A DNA stretch of 64,000 nucleotides from Oceanobacillus salinisoli. Lineage in GTDB: Bacteria; Bacillota; Bacilli; Bacillales; Amphibacillaceae. A program made the translations under genes and the position numbers. How positions within the stretch are numbered: the first letter of the stretch is position 1; each line of letters opens with the position of its first letter. This document shows positions 51,902-61,495 of this stretch, one piece after another. The notes beneath the pieces are model-generated. The model did not search any database. It was not told the DNA's origin and saw only the letters and a program-made list of their open reading frames with translations. The stretch spans positions 1-64,000 of the forward strand of contig NZ_WOFB01000012.1 of assembly GCF_009733865.1 (NCBI RefSeq). Reading direction: 5' to 3'.

Positions 51902-52924
51902 ATGAATTTCAAGAAGTATCTTATGTTCCTTATCATTGCAGCTCTAGCAGTTGTACTAGTAGCTTGTGGAGGAGCAGGGGAAGAGGAAGAAAACACCGAA
52001 GAACCAGCTGAAGAAACAGAAGAAGGCACTTCAGGAGACGATGCAGCTGAAGAAGAAACTGAAGAAGCTTCTGATGAATTAGAAGGAAATGTTGTTATTG
52101 ATGGATCTGGTACGGTTTATCCATTAATGTCTAGACTAGCTGAGGAATATATGATTAATGAACAGCCAAATGTATCCGTAGAAGTAAGTCGTGCAGGTAC
52201 AAGTGCTGGTTTTGAAAAATTCTTAGTAGAAGATGGAACAGATTTTAACGATGCATCTCGTCAAATTAAGGATGAAGAGCAAGCAAAAGCAGATGAATTA
52301 GGTATTGAAGTAATGGAATTAAAAGTAGCATTAGATGGTTTAACTATCGTAATTAACCCTGAAAATGATTGGGCAACAGAATTGACAGAAGAGCAAGTTA
52401 TTGATATTTTCTTAGGAGAGTATACAAATTGGTCTGAAATTAATGCTGATTGGCCAGATGAAGAAATTCAAACTTATGGTCCAAATGAAAATCACGGTAC
52501 TTATGAATTCTTTTATGAAGAAATCCTTGATGAACAAGATTTAGTTGACACAATCGATCTTCAACAGGAATATTCAACTCTTGTAACACTAGTAGCTGAA
52601 GATACGAATGCAATTGGATTCTTTGGTTTTGGTTACTATGATAACAACCAGGATCAAGTACAAGCAGTAGGTATTGACTTTGGTGATGGTCCAGTTATTC
52701 CTTCACTTGATACAATTGATGAAGAAGGTCCTTATGAAAACTTCACTCGTCCAGTATTTACGTACTTAAATGTAGATAATGCGAAAGAAAAACCACAAGT
52801 TGCTGATTATGCAAGATACGTATTAGAAAGCATTAATGAATTTGCTGGTGAAACTGGATTTGCTCCAATTCCTGAGGAAGAAGTACAAACTCAACTAGAT
52901 GAATTAGAAGCAGCTATTCAATAA
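51902..52924 (+). CDS. pstS: Phosphate ABC transporter, substrate-binding lipoprotein
   Basis: A 340 aa lipoprotein: signal peptide and lipobox VLVACGG (Cys near 24), an acidic E/T/A-rich linker (residues 28-62), and the PstS fold with phosphate-contact motifs IDGSGTVYPLMSRLAEEY, SRAGTSAGFEKF and YGPNENHGTYEFFYEE. Captures phosphate outside the membrane for PstCAB. GGGGAGGAC precedes the ATG. Unusually acidic throughout, as in halotolerant bacilli. Confidence 0.96.
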   Translation: MNFKKYLMFLIIAALAVVLVACGGAGEEEENTEEPAEETEEGTSGDDAAEEETEEASDELEGNVVIDGSGTVYPLMSRLAEEYMINEQPNVSVEVSRAGTSAGFEKFLVEDGTDFNDASRQIKDEEQAKADELGIEVMELKVALDGLTIVINPENDWATELTEEQVIDIFLGEYTNWSEINADWPDEEIQTYGPNENHGTYEFFYEEILDEQDLVDTIDLQQEYSTLVTLVAEDTNAIGFFGFGYYDNNQDQVQAVGIDFGDGPVIPSLDTIDEEGPYENFTRPVFTYLNVDNAKEKPQVADYARYVLESINEFAGETGFAPIPEEEVQTQLDELEAAIQ

Positions 52925-52934
52925 TAAAAAGTAC

Positions 52935-52995
52935 AACTCACAATGAATCTTTTATAAGATGAGGGCCCTAGTGTGCTCTCATCTTATTGTGAGTT
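52935..52995 (+). other. Long intercistronic hairpin between pstS and pstC
   Basis: AACTCACAAT and ATTGTGAGTT form a 10-bp outer stem; an inner AGATGAG / CTCATCT stem lies inside. There is no T run, so it is probably an mRNA processing or stability element that keeps pstS mRNA more abundant than the rest, as reported for pst operons. Confidence 0.75.
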
Positions 52996-53022
52996 AATAT
53001 GCAGGAAGGAGTCACAGTAGAA

Positions 53023-53976
53023 ATGTCGAAAAACAGCGAAGCAAAGAAAGAAGCTGTTAATGTCAGCGAAATGATTGCGCAAAATAAGAAGAAAAAAAAT
53101 ATATCTAATCTATTTGAAAAACTGATTCCTACCATCTTATTTCTTCTTGCATCGATAACCATCTTAACAACGCTAGGAATTTTATATACGTTATTAAGTC
53201 AGGCTATTGAGTTTTTTAAGAGAGTTCCAATTTGGGAATTTTTTACTGGTACAGTATTGAAACCTCTGAGTCAAAATCCGGAATTTGGACTACTGCCTCT
53301 AATTAATGGTACGATTATTTCCACTATTATCGCAATGTTTGTTGCAGGCCCAATAGGTCTAATGTCTGCAATTTATTTAAGTGAGTATGCATCTGATCGT
53401 GTACGACGTATACTAAAGCCGTTGCTGGAAATTTTAGCTGGTATTCCAACAATCGTATACGGGTTTTTCGCGTTTACATTTGTAACACCTATAATCCGAG
53501 CTATCTGGCCAGAGGTAGAAGCAACTAATATTTTAAGTCCTGGTCTAGTAATGGGGGTTATGATTATTCCGATGATTGCATCACTCTCGGAAGATGCAAT
53601 GACATCTGTCCCTAATGCAATGCGTGAAGGTTCGCTGGCTATGGGGGCTACAAAATTGGAGACAACCTTAAAAGTAGTAATTCCTGCTGCATTTTCTGGA
53701 ATCATTGCATCATTTGTTCTTGGTATTTCCCGTGCTATCGGTGAAACGATGATTGTAACAATTGCTAGTGGTAGCTCCAAAAACTTTACTTTTGACATTA
53801 CTCAATCTATGCAGACAATGACTGCATATATTGTTGAAGTCGCTGGTGGGGAGGCTCCCGCTGGGTCGACCATATATTATAGCTTATACGCTGTTGCGTT
53901 AACGCTATTTGTATTCACACTAACTATGAATTTACTTGCACGGTATATCTCTCGTAAATTTAGGGAGGAATATTAA
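53023..53976 (+). CDS. pstC: Phosphate ABC transporter permease PstC
   Basis: A 317 aa inner-membrane permease with six to seven helices: a charged N-terminal tail (KKKKNISNLFEKLIP), RRILKPLLEILAGIPTIVYGFF, and the ABC-contact EAA loop AMREGSLAMGATKLETTLKVVIPAA. The frame is open from 52999, but AAGGAG is placed for the ATG at 53023. Overlaps pstA by one base. Confidence 0.94.
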   Translation: MSKNSEAKKEAVNVSEMIAQNKKKKNISNLFEKLIPTILFLLASITILTTLGILYTLLSQAIEFFKRVPIWEFFTGTVLKPLSQNPEFGLLPLINGTIISTIIAMFVAGPIGLMSAIYLSEYASDRVRRILKPLLEILAGIPTIVYGFFAFTFVTPIIRAIWPEVEATNILSPGLVMGVMIIPMIASLSEDAMTSVPNAMREGSLAMGATKLETTLKVVIPAAFSGIIASFVLGISRAIGETMIVTIASGSSKNFTFDITQSMQTMTAYIVEVAGGEAPAGSTIYYSLYAVALTLFVFTLTMNLLARYISRKFREEY

Positions 53977-54863
53977 TGATTAAACAAGTTGATGCGACAC
54001 AATTAAAAAGCAAAATGAACTCCCGAGTTAGAAAAAATGCTATATGGAAATCTATTTTCCTCCTTTCCACCTTATTCGGATTACTTGTCCTCGCCGTTTT
54101 AATAATAAGAGTAGTTATGCAAGGTGCTAGCTGGATTGATATAGACTTTCTAACAGGCAGATTATCTACAAATGCTGATCGTGCGGGTATTATGGGAGCA
54201 CTACTAGGTACAGTATGGGTTATGCTCGTTGTTATCCCGGTGACGCTTATCATAGGTGTAGCTACAGCGATTTATTTAGAGCTTTATGCGAAAAGAGGGA
54301 AGATTCAATCATTTATTGAAACGAATATTTCCAATTTGGCAGGTGTACCTTCGATTGTTTACGGTCTACTTGGTTTAACTATCTTTGTTCGATTAATGGA
54401 CTTCGGCAATGTGGTATTAGCTGGTGGTTTAACGTTATCACTTCTGGTATTGCCGATTTTAATTGTTTCTGCCCAAGAAGCATTAAGGGCAGTTCCAGCT
54501 CAATTGTCTGAAGCATCCTATGGTATGGGAGCGACAAAATGGCAAACGATTAGAAGAATTATTTTGCCTGCAGCATTACCAAGCATTTTAACAGGTTCTA
54601 TTTTATCATTGTCACGTGCCATTGGTGAAACAGCGCCATTAACGGTACTCGGAATACCAGCATTGCTGATCCCGTTTCCGGGGGGTCTGTTTGATACCTT
54701 TACTGCGCTGCCAATGCAAATCTATTATTGGACATTGGATGCATCATTGGTCGCTGAATATGCAAACCTTGCTGCAGCAACGATTATCGTTCTGCTTGTC
54801 CTATTATTTGTACTGAACTCTGTGGCAATCTTTATTCGAAACAAATTTCAGCACAGATATTAA
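53976..54863 (+). CDS. pstA: Phosphate ABC transporter permease PstA
   Basis: A 295 aa permease with six helices, NISNLAGVPSIVYGLLGL, and the EAA loop LSEASYGMGATKWQTIRRIILPAALPSI. It heterodimerises with PstC. AGGGAGGAAT precedes the ATG, which overlaps the pstC stop (TAATG). A 106-bp gap to pstB follows. Confidence 0.95.
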   Translation: MIKQVDATQLKSKMNSRVRKNAIWKSIFLLSTLFGLLVLAVLIIRVVMQGASWIDIDFLTGRLSTNADRAGIMGALLGTVWVMLVVIPVTLIIGVATAIYLELYAKRGKIQSFIETNISNLAGVPSIVYGLLGLTIFVRLMDFGNVVLAGGLTLSLLVLPILIVSAQEALRAVPAQLSEASYGMGATKWQTIRRIILPAALPSILTGSILSLSRAIGETAPLTVLGIPALLIPFPGGLFDTFTALPMQIYYWTLDASLVAEYANLAAATIIVLLVLLFVLNSVAIFIRNKFQHRY

Positions 54864-54969
54864 TTGGATTAGAGTTATGAACAAGAGCTTAAGTGCATGT
54901 TTGGTGACTCGTACGTTTATAATATGAGTGTAAATAAGCAAATATGCCAAATCTTTAAGGAGTGGGAAA

Positions 54970-55809
54970 ATGAGTACTCTTGCAAATAATAAAATGAAAG
55001 TACAGGTTAAATCAAAGCAAGATGAAGAAACGGAAGCAGCAACTGTAGAATCGGGTAAGATTGTTTATGATACAAAGGATTTAAACTTATGGTATTCTGA
55101 GACACATGCATTGAAAGATATCAATTTAGAAATTAATGAAAAAGAAGTAACAGCGATTATCGGACCATCCGGATGTGGGAAATCGACTTATATTAAAACG
55201 CTGAACCGTATGGTGGAGCTCGTTCCAGGTGTTCGAACTACAGGAACTATCGCCTATAAAGGGAAAAATATTCTAGACCGATCCTTTAAAGTGGAAGACT
55301 TAAGAACCCAAGTAGGGATGGTATTCCAGAAACCGAATCCATTTCCTAAATCCATTTATGAAAACATCACTTATGGTCCAAAGATCCATGGAATCCGTAA
55401 TAAGAAGATACTCGATGAAATTGTTGAAAACAGTCTTCGCGGTGCTTATATTTGGGATGAAGTCAAAGATCGTTTAAATGAAAATGCGTACGGACTTTCT
55501 GGTGGGCAGCAGCAACGTTTATGTATTGCACGTGCTCTTGCGGTTCAGCCAGACGTTATCCTAATGGACGAGCCTACATCTGCATTGGATCCGAAATCAA
55601 CACTTAAAATTGAAGAGTTGGTTCAGGATTTGAAAAAAGAGTATTCGCTCATTATCGTGACACATAACATGCAGCAAGCTGCTCGTATTTCAGATAAAAC
55701 AGCTTTCTTCTTAAACGGTGAAGTAGTGGAATACGATAAGACAAATACGATTTTCACCAATCCATCAGATAGTCGTACAGAAGATTATATTTCTGGTAGA
55801 TTTGGATAA
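54970..55809 (+). CDS. pstB: Phosphate ABC transporter ATPase PstB
   Basis: A 279 aa ABC ATPase: Walker [13 protein letters not shown] (near residue 66), Q-loop [14 protein letters not shown], signature [15 protein letters not shown], Walker [14 protein letters not shown], and H-loop TTHNMQQ-like ([10 protein letters not shown]). It powers uptake through PstCA. The N-terminal extension of about 30 residues is longer than in E. coli PstB. No phoU gene follows; the transcript ends at the terminator at 55835. Confidence 0.96.
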   Translation: MSTLANNKMKVQVKSKQDEETEAATVESGKIVYDTKDLNLWYSETHALKDINLEINEKEVTAIIGPSGCGKSTYIKTLNRMVELVPGVRTTGTIAYKGKNILDRSFKVEDLRTQVGMVFQKPNPFPKSIYENITYGPKIHGIRNKKILDEIVENSLRGAYIWDEVKDRLNENAYGLSGGQQQRLCIARALAVQPDVILMDEPTSALDPKSTLKIEELVQDLKKEYSLIIVTHNMQQAARISDKTAFFLNGEVVEYDKTNTIFTNPSDSRTEDYISGRFG

Positions 55810-55834
55810 AATCAACTGAATTTACTTATATGAT

Positions 55835-55864
55835 TAGCGCTGCAAATATTGGGCGCTATTTTTT
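55835..55864 (+). terminator. Terminator of pstSCAB
   Basis: TAGCGC and GCGCTA pair around a 12-nt loop and are followed by TTTTTT; element copy D begins within the T run. Confidence 0.75.
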
Positions 55865-56051
55865 AATCACGTGATTAACTAGCTGTAAGACCCTTAACGA
55901 GAAGAATTCGAGATGCCTCAAGAATTCTAAGTGGTAGGGGACGGGCAGCCAGTAAACTGCTGATTCTTTCAGAGGCCTGCGGGTCTCACTTTGTGGTACT
56001 AACAATCAGTAGGGGATGGAAACCACCCCCCTGCTGATTGAAGATTCACTT
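55863..56051 (-). mobile_element. Non-autonomous IS200/IS605-like element, copy D
   Basis: Minus-strand copy with both ends: TTCAATCAGCAGGGGGG left end (near 56030-56051) and right end TTAATCACGTGATTAA at 55863. The middle contains TTAGTACCACAAAG, also present in copy F. It sits directly behind the pstB terminator. Confidence 0.7.
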
Positions 56052-56141
56052 TATATTCTTTTCTGCTGAATAAGAGAATACGTTAGTCCAATGGCTTGTT
56101 GGATGCTAAGTAGTTTAATTCGATTATAATAAAAAGCAATT

Positions 56142-56188
56142 AAAAAAAGGAGCGTCATTCATATTGATGAATGATGCTCCTTTTTTTT
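56142..56188. terminator. Bidirectional terminator at the end of the GtrA-like gene
   Basis: AAAAAAAGGAGC and GCTCCTTTTTTTT pair, with an inner GTCATTCAT / ATGAATGAT stem. It closes the minus-strand gene ending at 56187. Confidence 0.85.
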
Positions 56189-56717
56189 ACTTGTTCTTAT
56201 GCGAATGTACCGTTTTTGACTTAGTTACCGAAAAAGACTTATGGGGTACTTTTCTTTTTAAATGATAGGACACTGTTCTTCCTTTTTGGAATACAAAGTA
56301 TCTCATAAAGATAAAGCTCGCAGCAGAAGAGATAATCATCGCTGCCCCTTTTGCGATGTTTTGTTCAGCAATGGTTGGAATTGGCAATATTCCTAAAAAG
56401 AACGACCCGCCAACAAAAACGATATTGCTTATAATTAAACTTATCAATGCTTGAATGAGAAAGTAAAACGCTTCTTTTCTGTTTTTAGATGCTGTTTTTC
56501 GAAATGTTAAGTTGGAGTTCCATAAATAACTGTTCGCAACCGCTAACATATAGGAGATGGTATTGAACAAAAGTAAAAACAAACTGTTTTCTGTAGGCCA
56601 AAGAAATAGAAGCAGATTTAATGAACCGATATCAATTAATGCATTCAATATACCTATAAGACTGAATTGGATGGCCTGAAACACTATTTCACGGTTTTTG
56701 GTAGGAATAATGGGCAT
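56187..56717 (-). CDS. GtrA-family membrane protein
   Basis: A 176 aa protein with four helices: FSLIGILNALIDIGSLNLLLF, ISYMLAVANSYLWNSNLTFRK, SLIISNIVFVGGSFFLG and SAASFIFMRYFVFQ, the GtrA signature NSYLWN..FTF-like and FRYFVF ending. GtrA proteins translocate lipid-linked sugars for cell-surface glycosylation. AGGTG is 6 nt before the ATG at 56717. No GtrB glycosyltransferase partner is adjacent. A basic C-terminal tail follows. Confidence 0.88.
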   Translation of the reverse strand: MPIIPTKNREIVFQAIQFSLIGILNALIDIGSLNLLLFLWPTENSLFLLLFNTISYMLAVANSYLWNSNLTFRKTASKNRKEAFYFLIQALISLIISNIVFVGGSFFLGILPIPTIAEQNIAKGAAMIISSAASFIFMRYFVFQKGRTVSYHLKRKVPHKSFSVTKSKTVHSHKNK

Positions 56718-57111
56718 GATCACACCTAGATTCTACATGAGATTAAGTAAGTTCTATTTGACAAGTAAATCGTATGCTTACAGTGACATAGTATTCCTCC
56801 GTTGAAGAATTGTATTGTAAAAAGATAGTTTTGAAATTTCTTAATGGCATTTTATCATAAAAGTAAACGACGACCAAGGGAGTTTCTACCCCATAGGTGC
56901 AATCTAAACAATCTTTTAACATTTAGGAAATAATCTGTGCAAAAATGTGAATACTATACAAGACAATATTCGACAAAATCCGGGAAGTGACAGGCACCAA
57001 AAAGTGTTATAAGTAACCCCAAAGATATTGTGACGGAGCAATTATTTTGATTAATACCCCTATTTTTGAAAAAATAGAGGTGTTTAAAGGAGAAGAAAGG
57101 GGTATTGGACA
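56718..57111. other. Intergenic region with GTGACAGGCACC repeat and hairpin
   Basis: CGACAAAATCCGGGAAGTGACAGGCACC motif (56969-56998) recurs near 62741-62778 and, decayed, at 40100-40125. Further on, ACCCCTATTTTT / AAAAATAGAGGTGT (57055-57081) forms a hairpin 20 bp before the SDR ribosome binding site. No gene seen. Confidence 0.6.
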
Positions 57112-57759
57112 ATGAAGGTTTTATTAATTGGGGCTAATGGACAAGTCGGAAAACGCATTGTGCGACTATTAAAAGATAGCAATGATCACACATTAAGAGC
57201 GATGGTACGCAGTGAGGAACAGGCAGAAGCGTTAAAAAATTCCGGGATGGAGGCAGTGATTTCCAACTTAGAAGGCAGTGTGGAAGAAATAGCAGAGGCA
57301 ATCAAGGGATCTGATGCAGTAATTTTCACAGCTGGTTCCGGCAGCAAAACAGGGCCGGATAAAACGTTGCTTGTTGACTTAGATGGAGCGGTTAAATCGA
57401 TGGAAGCTGCAGAAATGGCTGGAGCTAAACGCTATGTAATGGTGAGTGCATTTCAGGCACATAATCGGGATAGCTGGAAGGACAGCCCAATTAAGCCATA
57501 CATGGTTGTCAAACACTATGCGGATCGGATTTTAATGACAACTGATTTAAACTATACGATTGTTCGTCCTGGTGGATTAATCAATGAGAATGGTACAGGA
57601 AGAGTGGCAGCAGCAGAGAACTTGGACAGGGGAACCATTTCACGTGAGGATGTGGCCAGAACAGTTGTAGCCTCTTTAACGGAAGAAAACACATATAAGC
57701 GCTCCTTTGACTTAATGTCCGGTGATAGTACTGTGGAAGAGGCATTGAAGAATTTGTAA
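57112..57759 (+). CDS. NAD(P)-binding atypical SDR (YhfK-like)
   Basis: A 215 aa Rossmann-fold protein: nucleotide loop LIGANGQVGKRIVRLLKD (residues 5-22), AVIFTAGSGS, and a YMVVKHYAD segment in place of the classical YxxxK. It resembles NmrA/BVR-B-type atypical SDRs such as B. subtilis YhfK, which may be redox sensors or reductases of unknown substrate. AGGGGTATT-type site precedes the ATG. Single gene. Confidence 0.88.
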   Translation: MKVLLIGANGQVGKRIVRLLKDSNDHTLRAMVRSEEQAEALKNSGMEAVISNLEGSVEEIAEAIKGSDAVIFTAGSGSKTGPDKTLLVDLDGAVKSMEAAEMAGAKRYVMVSAFQAHNRDSWKDSPIKPYMVVKHYADRILMTTDLNYTIVRPGGLINENGTGRVAAAENLDRGTISREDVARTVVASLTEENTYKRSFDLMSGDSTVEEALKNL

Positions 57760-57819
57760 AAGTAAGGTGGGCTCTCGTGCGTTAGGGGAGCTCCTCTCTT
57801 TCCATCTGAATGCACATTA

Positions 57820-57975
57820 TAAAGTAAAACTTCAATCGGAGGGGCCTTTGCTCTCCCCTCTGACTGATTGTTAGTACTACAAGGACAGCCCCCGCAGAAT
57901 ACTGCCTGCCCTTCTCCACTTGTTTTTTCTCGAATTCTTCAATTAGGGGTCTTACAGCTTAGTTACTCGATGAAT
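57820..57975 (+). mobile_element. Non-autonomous IS200/IS605-like element, copy E (diverged)
   Basis: Weakly conserved copy: AAGTAAAACTTCAATCGGAG left end, TGACTGATTGTTAGTACTAC, and right part CTCGAATTCTTCAATTAGGG, GTCTTACAGC, TAGTTACTCGATGAATAA. It follows the SDR gene and lies 60 bp from copy F. Confidence 0.55.
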
Positions 57976-58038
57976 AAATCCTATAAGCATATCAAATATG
58001 GGGAAAACTCGTATTCGCTCGTCTTTTAGTGAATGTGT

Positions 58039-58224
58039 TTATCACGTGATTAACTGGATATAAGACCCCCACTTCAAAAATTCGAGATGCCTCATCAAGA
58101 ATTATAAGTGGGGGACCAACCAGCCAGTAAACTTCTGATTCGTTCAGAGGCCTTTAGGTCATACCCTTGTGGTACTAACTATTAGTAGGGGATGGACCCC
58201 CCCACTGATTGAAGATTCACTTTA
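58039..58224 (-). mobile_element. Non-autonomous IS200/IS605-like element, copy F
   Basis: Minus-strand copy with both ends, TTCAATCAGTGGGGGGG left end (near 58198-58224) and right end TTAATCACGTGATAA (58040). It carries internal TTTACTGGCTG and CATCTCGAATTTTTGAAGTG blocks shared with copies A and D. Confidence 0.7.
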
Positions 58225-58329
58225 CTTTTCTTTATACTTAGGAATTTAAAGTTTTAGCTAGATTCCCCACTTCTTGGCCAAAATTTTACACTTTTCTAAC
58301 ATGTAAATAAAAATTTTCAAAAAAACACT

Positions 58330-58363
58330 TGAATTATTATGCAAAATGATGCATAATAATTCA
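58330..58363 (+). promoter_or_regulatory. ArgR operator: perfect 34-bp palindrome
   Basis: TGAATTATTATGCA and its exact reverse complement TGCATAATAATTCA flank 6 bp (AAATGA). Each arm resembles half of an ARG box (TGAAT...ATNCA), so it likely binds an ArgR/AhrC hexamer. It lies 34 bp before the argG start. Confidence 0.82.
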
Positions 58364-58396
58364 TTAATAGCACATATTCGAGAGGGGATATCATTA

Positions 58397-59650
58397 ATGA
58401 AGGATAAAATAGTTTTAGCTTATTCTGGTGGACTTGATACATCCGTAGCAATTAAGTGGTTACAAGATAAATATAATTTCGATGTCATTGCCGTGGCGCT
58501 TGATGTAGGTGAAGGGAAAGACTTGGATTTTGTAAAGAAAAAAGCCATTGATGTTGGTGCCATAAAATCGTATGTTGTAGATGCAAAATCATTATATGCA
58601 GATGAGTTCGTGTTACCTGCATTACAGGCAAATTTATTATATGAAGGAAAATATCCATTAATTTCAGCATTATCACGTCCATTGATTGCTAAAATTTTAG
58701 TGGATATTGCAGAAGAGGAAGGTGCAGTTGCGGTTGCGCATGGCTGTACAGGAAAAGGAAATGACCAAGTACGCTTTGATGTTTCCTTTACCGCATTAAA
58801 TCCGGAGCTGAAGATCGTTGCACCGGTCCGTGAATGGGCAATGTCCCGTGAGGAAGAAATTGAATATGCAAAAGAAAACAATATTCCAATTCCAATTGAT
58901 TTAGATAATCCGTTTAGTATCGACCAAAATCTATGGGGACGTAGTAATGAATGTGGTGTACTGGAAGACCCTTGGGCAGAGCCGCCGAAAGAAGCATATG
59001 ATTTGACTGTTGACCCTGTAGAAGCACCAGATGAGCCACAAGTAGTTCAGATTACATTTGAAAAAGGGAAGCCAGTATCCCTTGATGGAAAAGCACTTCC
59101 ACTAGATGAACTCATTTTGGAATTAAATGAGATAGCTGGAAAACATGGTGTGGGACGTATTGATCATGTCGAGAATCGTTTAGTTGGAATTAAATCACGT
59201 GAAATTTATGAAGCACCTGCTGCGATGACCTTGATTGCAGCACATCAGGAATTAGAGGCATTAACATTGCCAAGAGAAGTTGCTGAATTCAAACCAACTG
59301 TAGAACAGAAATTAGCTCAAACCGTTTATTACGGTCAATGGTATTCACCATTAACAGCAGCACTTCAAGCTTTCATTAAAGAAACACAGGAACATGTATC
59401 TGGTACGGTTAAAGTGAAACTGTACAAAGGTCAAGCACAGGTAGTGGGACGTGAATCTGCTAGCTCTTTATATGACTTTGACCTTGCAACCTATAATAAA
59501 GACGATGCATTTGATCATGAAGCTGCACTAGGCTTTATCAAACTATGGGGACTACCAACAAAAGTTCATGCATCCGTAAACCAAACACATGCGAAAGACA
59601 AATCAACAGAGAAAGTAAAACTGGAAGTAAAGGAAGCTGTTAAACCGTGA
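58397..59650 (+). CDS. argG: Argininosuccinate synthase
   Basis: Condenses citrulline and aspartate with ATP. The 417 aa product has the P-loop-like [15 protein letters not shown] (residues 8-22), [14 protein letters not shown], and [15 protein letters not shown]. The frame opens at 58346, but GAGGGG is 9 nt ahead of the ATG at 58397, giving the family-standard [12 protein letters not shown]. Overlaps argH by 4 nt. The ArgR palindrome upstream indicates arginine repression. Confidence 0.97.
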   Translation: MKDKIVLAYSGGLDTSVAIKWLQDKYNFDVIAVALDVGEGKDLDFVKKKAIDVGAIKSYVVDAKSLYADEFVLPALQANLLYEGKYPLISALSRPLIAKILVDIAEEEGAVAVAHGCTGKGNDQVRFDVSFTALNPELKIVAPVREWAMSREEEIEYAKENNIPIPIDLDNPFSIDQNLWGRSNECGVLEDPWAEPPKEAYDLTVDPVEAPDEPQVVQITFEKGKPVSLDGKALPLDELILELNEIAGKHGVGRIDHVENRLVGIKSREIYEAPAAMTLIAAHQELEALTLPREVAEFKPTVEQKLAQTVYYGQWYSPLTAALQAFIKETQEHVSGTVKVKLYKGQAQVVGRESASSLYDFDLATYNKDDAFDHEAALGFIKLWGLPTKVHASVNQTHAKDKSTEKVKLEVKEAVKP

Positions 59651-61074
59651 AACTATGGGGCGGACGATTTACAAAACCAACCAATGAACTAGTAGATGAG
59701 TATACAGCGTCCATTTATTTTGATAAAAAATTAGCAAAATACGATATCCAAGGAAGTCTCGCCCATGTAGAAATGTTGAAGGTTTGTGAGATCATCTCGA
59801 GTGAAGATGCCGACAAAATAGCAGAAGGGTTAAAGAAAGTAGCCGGTAAAATTGAAAGCGGAGAAGCGGAGTTATCGGCAGAAAATGAAGATATTCATAT
59901 GAATGTCGAAAAGCTTTTAATCGAGGAAGTTGGTCCTGTAGGTGGGAAACTGCATACGGGACGAAGCAGAAACGATCAGGTTGCACTGGATATGCGCTTG
60001 TATTTGCGGGAAGCACTGGTTGATTTGACCAGTCTTCTCGTAAAAGTACAGCAATCCCTTTTGAATCAGGCGAAACAAAATCTGGATACGGTTATGCCGG
60101 GGTATACCCACCTGCAGCGGGCCCAGCCGGTATTATTTGGACATCATATGATGGCATATGTATTTATGTTTCAGCGTGATGTAGAACGGCTAAAAGACAG
60201 CTGGAAGCGGGTGAACAAATCACCGCTTGGAGCTGGTGCACTAGCAGGAACAACTTTTCCAATTGATCGGGAATTTGTTGCTGATCAATTAGGTTTTGAT
60301 GGGATTTGTGAAAACAGTCTGGATGCGGTAAGTGACCGTGATTTTGTCGTGGAGTTTTTATCCAATGCATCTCTTGTATCGACACATTTATCCCGGCTTT
60401 GCGAAGAAATCGTGCAATGGTCGAGTGCGGAATTTAATTTTGTGGAATTGGATGATGCGTTCTCAACGGGAAGCAGCATGATGCCGCAGAAGAAAAACCC
60501 AGATGTAGCAGAGCTTGTTCGTGGCAAGACAGGTCGGGTATACGGTCACTTAATAGGAATGCTTACGACGTTAAAAGGATTGCCATTAGCGTATAACAAA
60601 GACATGCAGGAAGATAAAGAAGGCATGTTTGACACGGTGGAAACCTTAAAAGGTGCGTTGGCTTTGTTTGCTCCAATGGTTGAAACGATGCAAGTGAAAA
60701 AGGAAAACATGTACAATGCAGTGAGAGAAGACTTCTCTAATGCAACGGATTTAGCGGATTACCTTGTTGGAAAGGGTATGCCATTTAGAGAATCCCATGC
60801 AGTGGTTGGGCAAGTGGTGTTGTATTGTATTCAAAATAACAAATATTTGTTGGATCTGACTGTAGAAGAGTTCCAGAAATATTCCAGTTTGATTGAGGAT
60901 GATATTTTTGACGCGCTTACCCCTGAAACAGTGGTGAATGCTCGAAATGTTGCTGGTGGTACAGCAAAAAATAGAGTGGAAGAGCAGATGGAAAAGGCAT
61001 CTGTGTTTTTAAAAGTCACAGAAGACTGGATTGAAACGCAAGGGAACTTAATCAATGGTCAGTTGAAAAAATAA
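59647..61074 (+). CDS. argH: Argininosuccinate lyase
   Basis: Splits argininosuccinate into arginine and fumarate. The 475 aa product has the fumarase/lyase superfamily signature [21 protein letters not shown] (near residue 280) and [16 protein letters not shown]. The start is GTG at 59647, overlapping the argG stop (GTGA), so translation is coupled. A terminator follows. Confidence 0.97.
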   Translation: MKLWGGRFTKPTNELVDEYTASIYFDKKLAKYDIQGSLAHVEMLKVCEIISSEDADKIAEGLKKVAGKIESGEAELSAENEDIHMNVEKLLIEEVGPVGGKLHTGRSRNDQVALDMRLYLREALVDLTSLLVKVQQSLLNQAKQNLDTVMPGYTHLQRAQPVLFGHHMMAYVFMFQRDVERLKDSWKRVNKSPLGAGALAGTTFPIDREFVADQLGFDGICENSLDAVSDRDFVVEFLSNASLVSTHLSRLCEEIVQWSSAEFNFVELDDAFSTGSSMMPQKKNPDVAELVRGKTGRVYGHLIGMLTTLKGLPLAYNKDMQEDKEGMFDTVETLKGALALFAPMVETMQVKKENMYNAVREDFSNATDLADYLVGKGMPFRESHAVVGQVVLYCIQNNKYLLDLTVEEFQKYSSLIEDDIFDALTPETVVNARNVAGGTAKNRVEEQMEKASVFLKVTEDWIETQGNLINGQLKK

Positions 61075-61081
61075 AGTAAAT

Positions 61082-61112
61082 GGTGCTCAGAATGTTCTGG
61101 GTGCCTTTTTGT
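61082..61112 (+). terminator. Terminator of argGH
   Basis: GGTGCTCAGAA and TTCTGGGTGCC pair with two G-U, followed by TTTTT. Confidence 0.7.
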
Positions 61113-61169
61113 TTGATTTGGTTATGTTTTCACATACATAAGGAAAGTGAAGAATTTTAAATCTGGATA

Positions 61170-61229
61170 TTAAAAAAACCAAAGTATTGCAAGAACAAAA
61201 CTGATGCAAAACTTAGCTAAGAATCGCAT
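61170..61229 (-). CDS. Possible 19 aa hydrophobic peptide
   Basis: AAAGGAGAG is 7 nt before the ATG at 61229; the peptide MRFLAKFCISFVLAILWFF ends at 61170. One membrane-spanning helix with two N-terminal basic residues, like short regulatory membrane peptides. Too short to identify by family. The remaining gap to 61448 has no other candidate. Confidence 0.45.
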   Translation of the reverse strand: MRFLAKFCISFVLAILWFF

Positions 61230-61447
61230 GTTTCATCTCTCCTTTTTATCTTGGCTCTTTTCGCATGCTTTGTTGCCTTGTTTCTTTATATAAAACATGT
61301 CATAAAAAACAATTTTTAACAGCCTTTAACTTCATGGTACAGAAGAACTATTAAATCACTGCAAGCTGTATGTGAACTTTTTGTAAAAAATGTATAGAAT
61401 GATGAGGATTTGGATATGGTGAGTAGACGAACGGAGACCCTAACTAT

Positions 61448-61484
61448 AAAAGGATTGTGCTTATTTCAGCACAATCCTTTTATA
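61448..61484 (-). terminator. Terminator of yutJ
   Basis: AAAAGGATTGTGC and GCACAATCCTTTT pair perfectly around TTATTTCA, 12 bp beyond the yutJ stop. Confidence 0.9.
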
Positions 61485-61495
61485 CCAACTGTCAA

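Noticed and set aside
58346-58396. Upstream ATG at 58346 as argG start
   Set aside because: It lies inside the ArgR palindrome and lacks a ribosome binding site; the ATG at 58397 gives the standard N-terminus.
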